Position numbers and translations under genes: made by a program
Source: Okeania sp. SIO2C9
Lineage (GTDB): Bacteria > Cyanobacteriota > Cyanobacteriia > Cyanobacteriales > Microcoleaceae
Direction: 5' to 3'
DNA: 32,585 nucleotides
NCBI RefSeq assembly: GCF_010672455.1
Contig: NZ_JAAHGO010000007.1
Span: 255,805 to 288,389 of the forward strand
Shown: positions 18,600 through 27,098 of the stretch, in pieces
Layout of the letters: every line of letters begins with the position of its first letter
Position numbering within the stretch: the first letter of the stretch is position 1
The notes under the pieces: model-generated
What the model was told of the DNA's origin: nothing
Seen by the model: only the letters and a program-made list of their open reading frames with translations
Database searches by the model: none

Positions 18600-18841
18600 G
18601 GGTTTGCTGAAAAAGTCTTTTAGTAGGGGTAGGAGACAGCTATACTGGAGACAGCTATACTGGAGGAACGGGGAATTATAGAGGAGATAGTAGGAAGAAT
18701 CGTCCCTTAATTTTTCTGCCCAACTCTCGATCAAAATCCGCTCCTAATTGAACCATTACCACCTAAAAACTCGCACTTTTTGATACTTAAAAATGCTAAA
18801 AATTTTATTTGTAAATACTTTTAGATTTGATCGGTAAGCCC
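18600..18841. mobile_element. MITE family 1, copy 2
   Basis: A 242-bp element beginning GGGTTTGCTGAAAAAGTC and ending CGGTAAGCCC. It is flanked by a perfect 6-bp duplication TAATTA (18594-18599 and 18842-18847). Its right half resembles copy 1 (ttgaaccattaccacctaaa). Non-coding. Confidence 0.82.
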
Positions 18842-19051
18842 TAATTATTTAGGAGTCAGTCAGACCGAGTCAGGAGGAAAGAAAGAAAGAAGAAGAAAGA
18901 GTAGTAGAAGGAGAAAGTTTTTTGTTCGCGCTCCGATCCGGACGGGATATCATACCTCTTTTCACCAATGCAAAGCTTTTTTCCTAGCTTATGACGAGTA
19001 ACTGTTCAACAATTAATAATTAACAATTAACAATTACTATCGTTGAAAAGA

Positions 19052-19356
19052 AGAGGATTTACTAAAAGGAAAATTTTTTATTTTTTCCCCTTTAATGGAG
19101 AAGCTTTAAACCTTAAATTAGGGTTTGCTGAAAAATTATGGGTGAAGGTAGGAGACAGGAGAAATGGCTCGGGAGCGAGAAGGTAGGAGCTAAGTTTTGT
19201 CCCTTGATGTTTCTGCCCAACTATGCACCTAAAATACGCTCCTTCTTTGAGCATGAAGAACTCAAACAGGCGCACTTTTTTTGACCTCAAAAAGGCACTT
19301 ATCTTTAATCTGTCAATGCTTTTAGATTTAATCGGTAAACCCTAATTATTGGGTAA
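19052..19356. repeat. R1 dispersed repeat split by a MITE
   Basis: The left part (gaggatttactaaaagg ... gaagctttaaacc) and the right part (attattgggtaata) together match R1 as seen at 3155-3233. MITE family 1 copy 3 sits inside, at the 'accacaatttttcgg' position. This shows the order of events: R1 first, the MITE later. Confidence 0.65.
19121..19342. mobile_element. MITE family 1, copy 3
   Basis: A 222-bp element, GGGTTTGCTG ... CGGTAAACCC, flanked by AAATTA/TAATTA (5 of 6 bases duplicated). Internal text matches copies 1 and 2 in the right half but is more diverged. An open frame of 70 codons across it is a by-product. Confidence 0.8.
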
Positions 19357-19385
19357 TAGAAAATATCCGAGCGACTGGTTAAAAG

Positions 19386-20054
19386 TTATGGTTTAACCTC
19401 AGAAAAAACTTCTAAATCTAAAGATGTCAACTTATCATAAGCTGACTCAATTACTCGCTTACCCCTCAAAGCTCCAGTATTAGCAGCAGGACAAATGTAC
19501 TGTAGAGTCTGTGGTGAAAATTGGTCAATCAAAAATTTAACACTCTGAAGCTGTCTAGGCCAATGAAAAGTCTTAGCAATACGCAATGGCACAGGTTGCC
19601 CTTGACTATTAGGCAATAAATGACGACCTGTAAATAAGACCCCACCATTTTCTGAATAGTATAAACAAGACGAACCAGGAGAATGGCCAGGAGTCCATAA
19701 AACAGTAATATGTTGACTTAAACTAAACTCTTGCTCAAAGGTTGTTACTTTGAGGTTAGGCAACAAATAAGCTTCCTGTTCTTGAATCAGAATCTCACAG
19801 TTGAAAGCTTTTTGAATCTCTTGTGCCTTACCAATAGCACTACGATGAGTAATATACAACCACTTTACTCCTCCCTGTTCGGCTAGAAACTTTTGATTGG
19901 TTTCATTATCAGCAGGACAATCAATGAGAATGTTGGTCTGATTATTTACAATAAAATAAGATGTTCCTCCTAAAGTATCCCGATTTGGCGAAAAGGCAAA
20001 AATATTTTCTAGGACAAACTGGGGAGATTTAGAGACAAAAGGCTGTTGTGTCAA
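19386..20054 (-). CDS. MBL-fold protein with degenerate metal site
   Basis: A 222-residue protein with the metallo-beta-lactamase fold order: GGTSYFIVNNQTNILIDCPA at the N-terminus, LYITHRSAIGKA where HxHxDH is expected (about residues 72-83), LWTPGHSPGSSCLYY (about 119-133) and GVLFTGRHLL (about 138-147). Only the first His of HxHxDH survives, and the metal-bridging Asp after TG is Arg. Canonical dinuclear zinc hydrolysis is therefore unlikely; such degenerate members are known among cyanobacteria and plastids, but their role is unclear to me. It is divergent from the M50 protease gene with only 45 bp between starts, so the two genes probably share a compact regulatory region. Confidence 0.8.
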   Translation of the reverse strand: MTQQPFVSKSPQFVLENIFAFSPNRDTLGGTSYFIVNNQTNILIDCPADNETNQKFLAEQGGVKWLYITHRSAIGKAQEIQKAFNCEILIQEQEAYLLPNLKVTTFEQEFSLSQHITVLWTPGHSPGSSCLYYSENGGVLFTGRHLLPNSQGQPVPLRIAKTFHWPRQLQSVKFLIDQFSPQTLQYICPAANTGALRGKRVIESAYDKLTSLDLEVFSEVKP

Positions 20055-20099
20055 AGCAGTATTCTTAGATTAAAAATAAACTGAACTCATTAAACTATT

Positions 20100-21599
20100 A
20101 TGCTCTTTTTATTGATTTTATTAGGGTTGATGACATACTTCATGTTACAACGCAGCGTAAGTAAAATTACTCGCACTCCTATCTGGATATTATGGCTAGT
20201 GATGATGACACCAGCTTTAATATGGACAACTTGGATGTTAATTTATGGTGAAAGACAAATACCACCAGCATTAATCATCATTCCCTTTATTTTCTGTCCT
20301 TATTTATACTGGTTACTGGTGCAATGGGGACAGCATCAACCCAGTCAATCAGAATCAGATCGATCGACAAAAGATAATAGTAATTCCCAGACTAAAGCAA
20401 AAATAGCCCCTACTCAAACTCTCAATCAAACTCCACCCAAACTAACAATAGATAAAACAGAAGAAGCTAGTCTGAGAAATTGTTTTCCTTGGACAGTTTA
20501 CTATCTCAGGAATCTTGAATATAGACCTCAAGCAGTTATTTGTCGGGGTCAGTTACGCTCAAATCCTGAAAAAGCTTATCAAACAGTAAGAGAAAATATA
20601 GAAGGAAAATTTGGCGATCGCTTCCTAGTAGTATTTCAAAATAGCTTTCAAGGTAAGCCTTTTTTTGCTCTAGTTCCTAACCCCCGTGGCCAAAATGACC
20701 AAACTCAAGTTTCTCAGGAACCTCAAAAACCTATACTCTTGGCTTTAGGATTATTGCTGATAACTTTATTCACCACTACTTTAGTAGGAGCTAGAGAAAT
20801 AGTTGGTATTTCTGAAGATGCCATACAATCTAACCCTAATTTATTAATCCAGGGTTTACCTTATGGAGTTGCTATGATCGTGATTCTAGGATTACATGAA
20901 TTTGGCCACTACATAACAGCTCATTTATACAAAATTCGTACTACTCTACCATATTTTATCCCGGTACCGTTTTTCTTAGGGACTTTTGGAGCATTTATTC
21001 GGATGCAAAGTCCTGTACCTAATCGCAAATCTCTATTTGACGTTAGTATAGCAGGTCCAATTGCCGGATTAGTAGTTACAATACCACTATTAATTTGGGG
21101 TTTGTCCCACTCTAACATAGTTCCTTTATCTGAGGAATCAGGAATATTATCCATAGACTCTTTAAATCCCACTTTTTCTTTTTTATTAGCTGTATTAAGT
21201 AAATTAGCATTAGGTACAGAATTAACTTATAACAAAGGCATAGATTTACATCCAATAGCAGTAGCAGGTTATGTAGGTTTAGTAGTAACTGCATACAATT
21301 TAATGCCTATTGGGCAACTTGATGGCGGTCATATAGTACACGCAATGTTTGGGCAAAGAACTGGTATGGTTATTGGTCAAATTTCTCGGTTTTTGTTATT
21401 ACTATTAGCTTTTATAAATCAGGAATTTTTATTTCTAGCAATCTTTTTATTTTTAATGCCTCTTGCTGATGAACCTGCTCTAAATGATGTTAGTGAATTA
21501 GATGACAAACGCGACTTTTTAGGATTATTGATGTTAGGTTTATTGGTAATGATTTTATTGCCTGCACCAAAGATGGTTATACAGTGGTTAAATTTTTAA
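20100..21599 (+). CDS. Site-2 protease family (M50) intramembrane metalloprotease, EGY-like
   Basis: A 499-residue membrane protein. Two N-terminal hydrophobic segments (residues 1-80) are followed by a soluble domain (about 120-205). The protease core comes next: HEFGHYITAHLYKI (about residues 266-279) with the zinc-binding HExxH variant HEFGH, GPIAGLVVTIP (about 320-330), and NLMPIGQLDGGHI (about 399-411), whose Asp is the third zinc ligand. This is the S2P architecture of cyanobacterial Slr0643-like and plant EGY1-like proteins, which cleave membrane-bound substrates in the thylakoid or plasma membrane. The catalytic residues are intact. Substrate unknown. Immediately after the stop codon is a long GAAGAAG tandem repeat. 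Confidence 0.9.
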   Translation: MLFLLILLGLMTYFMLQRSVSKITRTPIWILWLVMMTPALIWTTWMLIYGERQIPPALIIIPFIFCPYLYWLLVQWGQHQPSQSESDRSTKDNSNSQTKAKIAPTQTLNQTPPKLTIDKTEEASLRNCFPWTVYYLRNLEYRPQAVICRGQLRSNPEKAYQTVRENIEGKFGDRFLVVFQNSFQGKPFFALVPNPRGQNDQTQVSQEPQKPILLALGLLLITLFTTTLVGAREIVGISEDAIQSNPNLLIQGLPYGVAMIVILGLHEFGHYITAHLYKIRTTLPYFIPVPFFLGTFGAFIRMQSPVPNRKSLFDVSIAGPIAGLVVTIPLLIWGLSHSNIVPLSEESGILSIDSLNPTFSFLLAVLSKLALGTELTYNKGIDLHPIAVAGYVGLVVTAYNLMPIGQLDGGHIVHAMFGQRTGMVIGQISRFLLLLLAFINQEFLFLAIFLFLMPLADEPALNDVSELDDKRDFLGLLMLGLLVMILLPAPKMVIQWLNF

Positions 21600-21688
21600 G
21601 AAGAAGGAAGAAGGAAGAAGGAAGAAGGAAGAAGGAAGAAGGAAGAAGGAAGAAGGAAGAAGGAAGAAGGAAGAAGGAAGAAGGAAAA
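21600..21688 (+). repeat. Heptamer tandem repeat (AGAAGGA)n
   Basis: About eleven or twelve uninterrupted copies of a 7-bp purine unit begin one base after the M50 stop codon. This is a purine/pyrimidine strand-asymmetric tract. Related but shorter tracts occur in inverse form at about 23815-23840 and 25170-25205. Confidence 0.9.
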
Positions 21689-22351
21689 AATAATTGTGTG
21701 CCACCTAAAATAAAATTGGTATAACACCTAAGACCTAAAACCTAACACCTAACACCTACTCTCACATAAAATTGGTATAAGAGTTAAATGATTGATTTAG
21801 AGAACTAATTCCACTTAATCTGGAAGATAATTTATTTAAGTTGGAACGAGAAAAAAATACAGCATAAATTGATAGATAAAAGAAAAGAAAAACATCAGTG
21901 TCATTTCAGTTATTAGTTATCAGTACCTCTGCAATAAGGAGACTTGAAATACGGAATTATCTTTTTTCTTATCCCCTTAAAAGGCTATGCTTTATAAACA
22001 TCTTTCTTAACATAAAAATTGACAAAATATACAAGTTATGTAGAAGTCTTTAACAGGTTTTTGTCAGAGAGAAAGTGTATTCAAAAGTAAATTTTTTTTG
22101 ATAACTTAAGTAGTTTTTCCTATCTACTATGATTCTTTCTCCTTTATCCCCTACTCCCCTGCTTCCCACAAGGTTTTCAGGAGTTCCTTATCAGGGATAG
22201 TTTCAAAGGGAAGGCGCATACCCACAATTTTTCGGTAAAAAGGTTTCCGGGACTTTTTAATGTTAGAAAATAACCAACACTTGTTTGACATATTATTTGA
22301 AAATGCTATAAATTTCTAGGACTTATTTCAATCTTCATCTTTTATTTATTT
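21689..22351. other. Repeat-filled spacer
   Basis: Contains a 'gtgccacctaaaataaaattggtataacacctaagacc' segment whose inverse relative lies at about 23752-23815, a 'cagttattagttatcagtac' repeat, partial R1 repeats at about 21960-21995 and 22206-22240, and 'ccctactccc' tracts. No gene is seen. Confidence 0.6.
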
Positions 22352-22885
22352 ATGCGTTATTTTGTCTTCAAACAAATGATTAACAAGGTAAATTATCTCA
22401 TTTTTGCTATAGTTTTGATTTTATTATCAGTTGCAATACCTAACTTTAATCTACCTGTAGCTAATGCAGGAAATATTCTCTCAGGATTTAGCTTGTCTGC
22501 ACAAAATGATTGGCAAATTACCGTAGGGGAAAGCCAAAAATCAGCCGATAAATTAGCTTTAGATTTACAGGAAAGTCTCAACTGCAAAAGGAATGAAATT
22601 GGGAAATTAGCTATATTAATTATTCATCCCCACGGAGAGTTTGACAGAACAGAACCAATTTCGTTAGCAGAGAGAGAAGGTGGGGGGTCAGTATTAGAAA
22701 TGAAGATACATTGGCATAGAAAACTGCCCTTTATGACACGCAATCATTTAACTATTATTGACTGGGAAATTTTACACAATCGACATTTTGGAGCTGCTGT
22801 TATTTTAGATGATGCTATACTTTCTCCGATTCATCCTCAAGAGTTAAATAATTTATTTAAAGAGTTACTGCCAGATAATCTCTAA
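22352..22885 (+). CDS. Predicted exported protein of unknown function
   Basis: A 177-residue protein. The N-terminus has two basic residues, a hydrophobic stretch (YLIFAIVLILLSVAIP, about residues 15-30) and a VANAG site (about 35-39) that fits signal peptidase I cleavage, giving a mature domain of about 138 residues in the periplasm or thylakoid lumen. The mature part has a His-rich stretch (IIHPHGEF, KIHWHRKLP, NRHFGAA) that could bind metal, but I recognise no family. Start 22352 is chosen because it provides the positive n-region; ATG 22376 is an alternative. The only neighbours within 300 bp are repeats. Confidence 0.6.
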   Translation: MRYFVFKQMINKVNYLIFAIVLILLSVAIPNFNLPVANAGNILSGFSLSAQNDWQITVGESQKSADKLALDLQESLNCKRNEIGKLAILIIHPHGEFDRTEPISLAEREGGGSVLEMKIHWHRKLPFMTRNHLTIIDWEILHNRHFGAAVILDDAILSPIHPQELNNLFKELLPDNL

Positions 22886-23189
22886 AAGTCGGATTTCAAC
22901 AATGAATAATGAATAATGAATAATGAATAATTACCTCTCTATGAATTGAAGAGGATTGACAAATTCATGAAAATTTTTCTTCACAGGAGTCGATTGTATA
23001 TGGCGAGGTCTCCTCGCCATCCCATCCTAACGGACTGCTCCGCAAACGACCGCTTATTATCCCCTTAAAAGAGGAGGCGCATACCCACAATTTTTCGGTA
23101 ATAAGAATTTTGATATTCTTGCCATGTCCACTGCACCCTTTCTGGGTCTAGTTGAATTGATTAAATGGTTACTCATATCTATTTGATTT
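22886..23189. repeat. Spacer with 'aatgaat' repeats and a full-length R1 variant
   Basis: Tandem 'aatgaat' units (22900-22930) are followed by an R1 copy (22950-23105). Between its two halves R1 carries a ~75-bp insert with a GGCGAGG-tct-CCTCGCC hairpin. The same insert context recurs at about 3385-3505. Confidence 0.65.
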
Positions 23190-23753
23190 ATGACTAATTT
23201 AAAAAAATGGAAGCTTTTACAATCTCGGTTAGTAATTAATAATAAATGGTGTCTGGTCAGACAGGATAAAGTAGAGTTATCAAATGGTACGATTATAGAT
23301 GATTTTTTTATTAATGTTAGACCAGATATTGCACTTATTTTTCCTGTAACACCTCAACAAGAAATTGTATTTGTGCGTCAATATAGACATGGAGTCAAAG
23401 AAGTTTTATTAGAGCTACCTGCAGGTGCTTTTAACCCAATAGAAGAAACAGGGGAGATTGCTGCTTCTAGGGAACTTACTGAAGAAACTGGATATGTTGC
23501 CAATAAATTAATTAAATTAGCAACTCTATATGATAATCCGGTTAAGGATACAAATTCGATTCACTTATTTATAGCAGAAAATGTTATCAAATCTCAGCAA
23601 CAAGAACTTGATATTACAGAAGAAATTGAAGTAGTGCTAATACCTGTCGATGAAGTTATTAAGAGAGTATTGATAGGAGAAATAAGTGTTTCTGGAACTG
23701 TAGCAGCAATATTTTTAGGATTGGAATATTTGCATAAGTCGAATTGTATTTGA
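23190..23753 (+). CDS. NUDIX hydrolase (ADP-ribose pyrophosphatase-like)
   Basis: A 187-residue cytosolic hydrolase. The Nudix box spans about residues 77-100 and reads GAFNPIEETGEIAASRELTEETGY; the metal-binding REL-x-EE-x-G core is intact, while the front part has one residue more than GX5E. The preceding VRQYRHGVKEVLLELPAG is typical of the ADP-ribose/ADP-sugar pyrophosphatase branch, with Glu-Leu-Pro-Ala-Gly leading into the box. It probably hydrolyses ADP-ribose or a related nucleoside diphosphate derivative. No gene is linked closely enough to suggest a pathway. A repeat follows directly after the stop. Confidence 0.87.
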   Translation: MTNLKKWKLLQSRLVINNKWCLVRQDKVELSNGTIIDDFFINVRPDIALIFPVTPQQEIVFVRQYRHGVKEVLLELPAGAFNPIEETGEIAASRELTEETGYVANKLIKLATLYDNPVKDTNSIHLFIAENVIKSQQQELDITEEIEVVLIPVDEVIKRVLIGEISVSGTVAAIFLGLEYLHKSNCI

Positions 23754-23940
23754 GGTGGCACAGAATTAGGTGTTAGGTCTTATAACAATTTTATGTGAGG
23801 TGGCACACAATTATTTTTTCCTTCCTCCTTCTTCCTTCTTGAAAAAATTTATTAACTTGTCTATCTCAATCTACAGTCAACCCCAATCGAGATATGATTC
23901 TATGGAATTTAGAAATGAATTTGGTATTAAATTATTAATA

Positions 23941-24240
23941 TTAGGTATCTATGGACTCATAATGAGAACAATCCTTACATAGACCGAAAGGGTTAACAGC
24001 ACAACGGATGAGGGGAGACCTAGCATTGAACTTACAACTTAGGTCTCCTATGATATATCCTAATCCTTCAATATATTGTTGTTCTGGTTGGGTAGATATA
24101 GTTGGTACTCCTGTATAGTTTACTGCCAATCTAATAGATATAAGTCTTTCTCTACTTCGTGCTTTAAACTTGTTAAGTACCCATAAAGAAACTATCCAAG
24201 GAGTCATACCCATCAAAAAAATTAGTAAAATCTTAAACAC
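23941..24240 (-). CDS. Small membrane-anchored cyanobacterial protein (DUF6464-like)
   Basis: A 99-residue protein with one N-terminal transmembrane segment (LLIFLMGMTPWIVSLWVL, residues 5-22), a basic loop and a conserved C-terminal domain: YIEGLGYIIGDLSCKFNARS (about 56-75), then PLIRCAVNPFGLCKDCSHYE. Four Cys residues (CKF, CAV, CKDC) suggest a small metal-binding or disulfide-stabilised fold. I recall this C-terminal block as a cyanobacterial family of unknown function (DUF6464); the name is from memory. Confidence 0.65.
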   Translation of the reverse strand: MFKILLIFLMGMTPWIVSLWVLNKFKARSRERLISIRLAVNYTGVPTISTQPEQQYIEGLGYIIGDLSCKFNARSPLIRCAVNPFGLCKDCSHYESIDT

Positions 24241-24343
24241 ATTTATTCTAATTTATTCTAATTTATTGTAACTTCATAATTACTCTATCGCTGCTAATAA
24301 TATCAATACAAAATTATTTATTATTTGAAGCAATAAAATTTGA

Positions 24344-24547
24344 TTATCGGTTAATCAAAACCTTGATATTTGTTAGATTTGAAGATGGAATTTTTTTTTC
24401 CACAAATAATGTCTTTGGCATCTCACTATCTGCTTTAACCACAGAATATAGAGAAGTAAAAGGCAATTTAATATGAGATAAATCTATGCCTGCAAATATA
24501 TGTAAAGATAAAGTAACAGCAAGTGCTAACCAAATTTTTTCCCACAT
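24344..24547 (-). CDS. Short exported or membrane-anchored protein, unknown
   Basis: A 67-residue protein from ATG 24547 (MWEKIWLALAVTLSLHIFAG), chosen because AAGGAGGG lies six bases upstream. An in-frame extension to 24586 would remove that site from its place. One hydrophobic segment (residues 6-19) could be a signal peptide or anchor; the rest is short and polar (PKTLFVEKKIPSS). I recognise no family. It lies about 100 bp upstream of the DUF6464-like gene on the same strand. Confidence 0.5.
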   Translation of the reverse strand: MWEKIWLALAVTLSLHIFAGIDLSHIKLPFTSLYSVVKADSEMPKTLFVEKKIPSSNLTNIKVLINR

Positions 24548-24916
24548 CTCACACCCTCCTTTAATTTTAATTAAAATACAGAACAATTAGTTTGGAGGCT
24601 ACCGTAATAAATACATATTACAAAACAAATTTACTAATTGTCTGTGACTTGAAAGTAGGTAAAATCGTGAGTTTAATCACTGTTTAATTAACAAATTAAT
24701 CAAGATCAATTAGTTCAAATTATTTAGATGTAAGCTGGGGAGACTCTGGCGACATATTCCTAGTTAGTCCACTCCGAGGGGTTGAAGTTAAAAATGTAAA
24801 AGTTATAGCAGTCTAAGCACAAGGTTAGAAGATATCAAAAGCTTAAAACTCAGATAACGCCAGATTTTTCCTTCTGTCCTAGATAACTAAAGTCTTCTCT
24901 GCTTCTTCCTTATGTC

Positions 24917-25005
24917 AGGAGTTACGTATAACCACCAAATATAGTAGGGGTTAACGGCCGTTAACCCCTACAAATGGCGTATAATTTAATATTTTGCGTA
25001 AGTCC
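24917..25005. mobile_element. MITE family 5 (TGCGTAAGTCCT ends) with a 28-bp palindrome
   Basis: An element of about 90 bp with imperfect ends AGGAGTTACGTA / TTGCGTAAGTCCT, related to those at 29526-29614, 30132-30219 and 30253-30341. Its centre (24944-24971) is a perfect 28-bp palindrome reading GTAGGGGTTAACGG and its complement. Confidence 0.6.
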
Positions 25006-25015
25006 TGTCTGTCCT

Positions 25016-25164
25016 ATAGCACTACGTCTTTTGGCCTTTGACAATAAATTTTAGTTGTAAGGGAACAACAGTGCGACCCCGCGAGGTGCGACAGACACAA
25101 GGGAATGTTGACCAAGAGAGGAAATAGATGAATGTCCTAATATATTTGCGTAGCGCTATAGATA
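25016..25164. mobile_element. Possible TATAGC-ended MITE
   Basis: The ends TATAGCACTACG and CGTAGCGCTATA are inverted repeats with one mismatch, enclosing about 150 bp that includes 'gcgaccccgcgaggtgcgac'. The ends resemble MITE family 2 (TATAGCGCTG). The second copy of this end at about 18493-18505 supports a repeat family. There is no empty site to prove insertion. Confidence 0.45.
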
Positions 25165-25222
25165 ACCAAATTCCTTCTTCCTTCTTCCTTCTTTCTTCTT
25201 CCTTCTGCTATAGCAGGAGTTA

Positions 25223-26410
25223 TTGAACGATAAAATTACCCCATATACCAAACATATAGTGGGAGTACCTCAACTTATGCTGACAAAAATACTGGCCTTA
25301 ACTGTTGGTCTTGGTAGTTTAGCCTTATATCTGGTGGCCTTTTTCTTTCCAGAAGTCCATCGAAAAAATGATTTTATCTGGAGTGGTGTGGGTCTTTTCT
25401 ATGCCTTAGTATTATGGTTCTGTGCAGGTAGAATTACAGGTGCAGTGTTATTGGGTCAAGTGGCAAGTGTAGCTTTATTGGGTTATTTTGGTTGGCAAAC
25501 CCTGACATTGCGTCGCCAAGTTACTCCAGTAGCAGAGCAAACAAAAGTATCTACTCAGAAAAGTACTAAAGACATAACTCAAGAACAATCAACTACTATT
25601 CCTCAAGGGTCATCTACAACAGAAGTAGACGCTATCCAAAAATCAGATATTACGGAAATAGCAACCTCTATTCAAGAGGAAGAAAATGAGGTCAAACCTG
25701 CAGAAATTGAATCTGAATTAGCATCATCTGAAACTACTTTAGATTCAAGCAATATCACACAAGATTCTGAGGTAGACACAACTGAAAGTACAGCAGAACA
25801 AAATGTCATAACAGATACGACGAAAGATGTTTCAGAAACACCCCAGAATTCACAGAAAAGTTCATCTAAAAAAGGTGGTGGTTTTTCTCAGTTATTGACA
25901 CCTGTTAGTGGTTTATTGAGTAATATTAAAAATGCAATTCAAGGTAAAGATAGTAAAAATACAGATACAGATTCTGAGTTAGTATCCAAAGAAAATCAAG
26001 TTGAGAAAGAAGAATTAGCTTCTAGTGAAGAGGTTACTTCTGAAGTTGATAATTTAGTTAGTGATGGAAAAGAAAATTCATCTGAGCCAGAATTTTTAGT
26101 AGAGAAAGAAGCACCTGTTGTATCTGATGTGCAAAAAGAGACTAATAGTTTGGAAGAAGTTGGAGAAGAATCAAACTTATCTTCAGATATAAACGCTACA
26201 TCTACGGATTCTGAAAAAGCTATTTTAGAGACTAATACAGAAAATATTGAAACTCAAGATAGTTCGGTGTCATCAGACAAAAAAACGACTCAAGATAGTG
26301 AAAAATTGGAAGTAAAAGATACTCCTATTTCTTCTGAGAAAAAATCTGAAACTGGTAACTTAGAATCGGATTTATCAAAGGATAGTAAAAACAAGTCAGT
26401 AGACCCGTAA
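25223..26410 (+). CDS. Ycf66 family protein with long acidic Ser/Thr tail
   Basis: A 395-residue protein. The N-terminal ~95 residues hold about three membrane segments: ILALTVGLGSLALYLVAFFF, FIWSGVGLFYALVLWFCAGR and LGQVASVALLGYFGWQTL. I associate this with the Ycf66 family of cyanobacteria and chloroplasts, of unknown function. From about residue 105 to the end the protein is low-complexity, rich in Ser, Thr, Glu, Asp and Lys, and probably disordered on the membrane surface, apart from a short GGGFSQLLTPVSGLLSNIKNA patch. The assigned start is TTG at 25223 after AGGAG (close spacing); ATG 25277 is a plausible alternative that keeps the whole membrane domain. Confidence 0.7.
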   Translation: MNDKITPYTKHIVGVPQLMLTKILALTVGLGSLALYLVAFFFPEVHRKNDFIWSGVGLFYALVLWFCAGRITGAVLLGQVASVALLGYFGWQTLTLRRQVTPVAEQTKVSTQKSTKDITQEQSTTIPQGSSTTEVDAIQKSDITEIATSIQEEENEVKPAEIESELASSETTLDSSNITQDSEVDTTESTAEQNVITDTTKDVSETPQNSQKSSSKKGGGFSQLLTPVSGLLSNIKNAIQGKDSKNTDTDSELVSKENQVEKEELASSEEVTSEVDNLVSDGKENSSEPEFLVEKEAPVVSDVQKETNSLEEVGEESNLSSDINATSTDSEKAILETNTENIETQDSSVSSDKKTTQDSEKLEVKDTPISSEKKSETGNLESDLSKDSKNKSVDP

Positions 26411-26456
26411 AATCACAATTTCACATAAAAACTCAGTAATAACAAATAAAAATTAT

Positions 26457-26500
26457 CAGGGAATTGAAAGGGAACTAGCAGATAAATTCCCTGTTTTTTT
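26457..26500 (+). terminator. Rho-independent terminator of the Ycf66-like gene
   Basis: CAGGGAATT (26457-26465) pairs with AATTCCCTG (26485-26493) over a 19-base loop, followed by seven Ts. It lies 47 bases after the stop codon. Confidence 0.8.
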
Positions 26501-27098
26501 ATTGTATAGCAGAAGAAAGAAGGAAAAATCTGGCATTGTCTGAGTTTTAAGCTTTATCAAAAGCTTAGTGATACAAATTCACTTCAAAAATGTCACAAAT
26601 AGTTGGTAACTGATGAAGTAACATAATAAGCTGAAATTACTGTAGAGTAAAGGTTTTAAGTACCTAAAAATAACTCTGACTTCTGACTTTAGTGAAACGG
26701 TATGAGATACACCCATCGCGGGCAAGATGCCCCCACTACAAACATTTAATTTGGTTAGGACATAGATGATAGAACCCCCGATCATATCTTCATAAATATC
26801 AAGTTTTTTTAGCTAGGAGTCAGGAGACAGGAGACAGGAGACAGGAGGTAAGAGCGAAGAGAGAAGAGAGAAGAGGAAAGATGTGGGTTCGTGATAATAC
26901 AAAAAATTCAACACTCCTTCAGATGATTTTCGGTCAAAATTGATGCGCGAAAAGACTTGACTACCATAATTATATAGACCTCAAATGGAGATTAATGACG
27001 AATCTTAGACTAGAAAATGTTTTTCCAACTGTTCCCTGTTCCCTGTTCGCTGTTCCCTGCTATATAATTTTTTTTCTGAGATATGGAGGTATTTTTTA
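26501..27098. other. Spacer before the split methylase gene
   Basis: Holds an inverse copy of the 'tatagcag...ctgagttttaag' repeat (26506-26560), a 'cgcgggcaagatgccc' palindromic repeat (26716-26731; relatives at 1914-1930 and 29866-29880), 'aggagacagg' tandems and 'ctgttccctgttccc' tracts. No gene is called. Confidence 0.6.

Larger units (their letters stand above)
18238..19385. other. 1.1-kb spacer with two MITEs and an R1 copy
   Basis: Apart from the MITE family 1 copies (18600-18841, 19121-19342) and the R1 copy split by the second, it holds purine-rich 'gaaagaaagaag' tracts and a 'gacgtagtgctatata' end (about 18493-18507) that matches inversely 25016-25035. A 61-codon minus-strand frame at 18304-18489 has no supporting features, and I do not call it. 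Confidence 0.6.
24588..25222. other. Spacer with several small palindromic elements
   Basis: No gene. It contains a 'tatagcag...cttaaaactcagat' repeat (24808-24860), the ACTTACGCA-type element at 24917-25005, a TATAGC-ended element at about 25016-25164 and a CTTCTTCC tract (25172-25206) just before the Ycf66-like gene. Confidence 0.6.

Noticed and set aside
19078-19290. 70-codon minus-strand frame
   Set aside because: It runs across R1 and MITE family 1 copy 3, both non-coding repeats.
23770-23982. 70-codon plus-strand frame after the NUDIX gene
   Set aside because: It covers the inverse copy of the 21.7-kb repeat and overlaps the DUF6464-like gene on the other strand.
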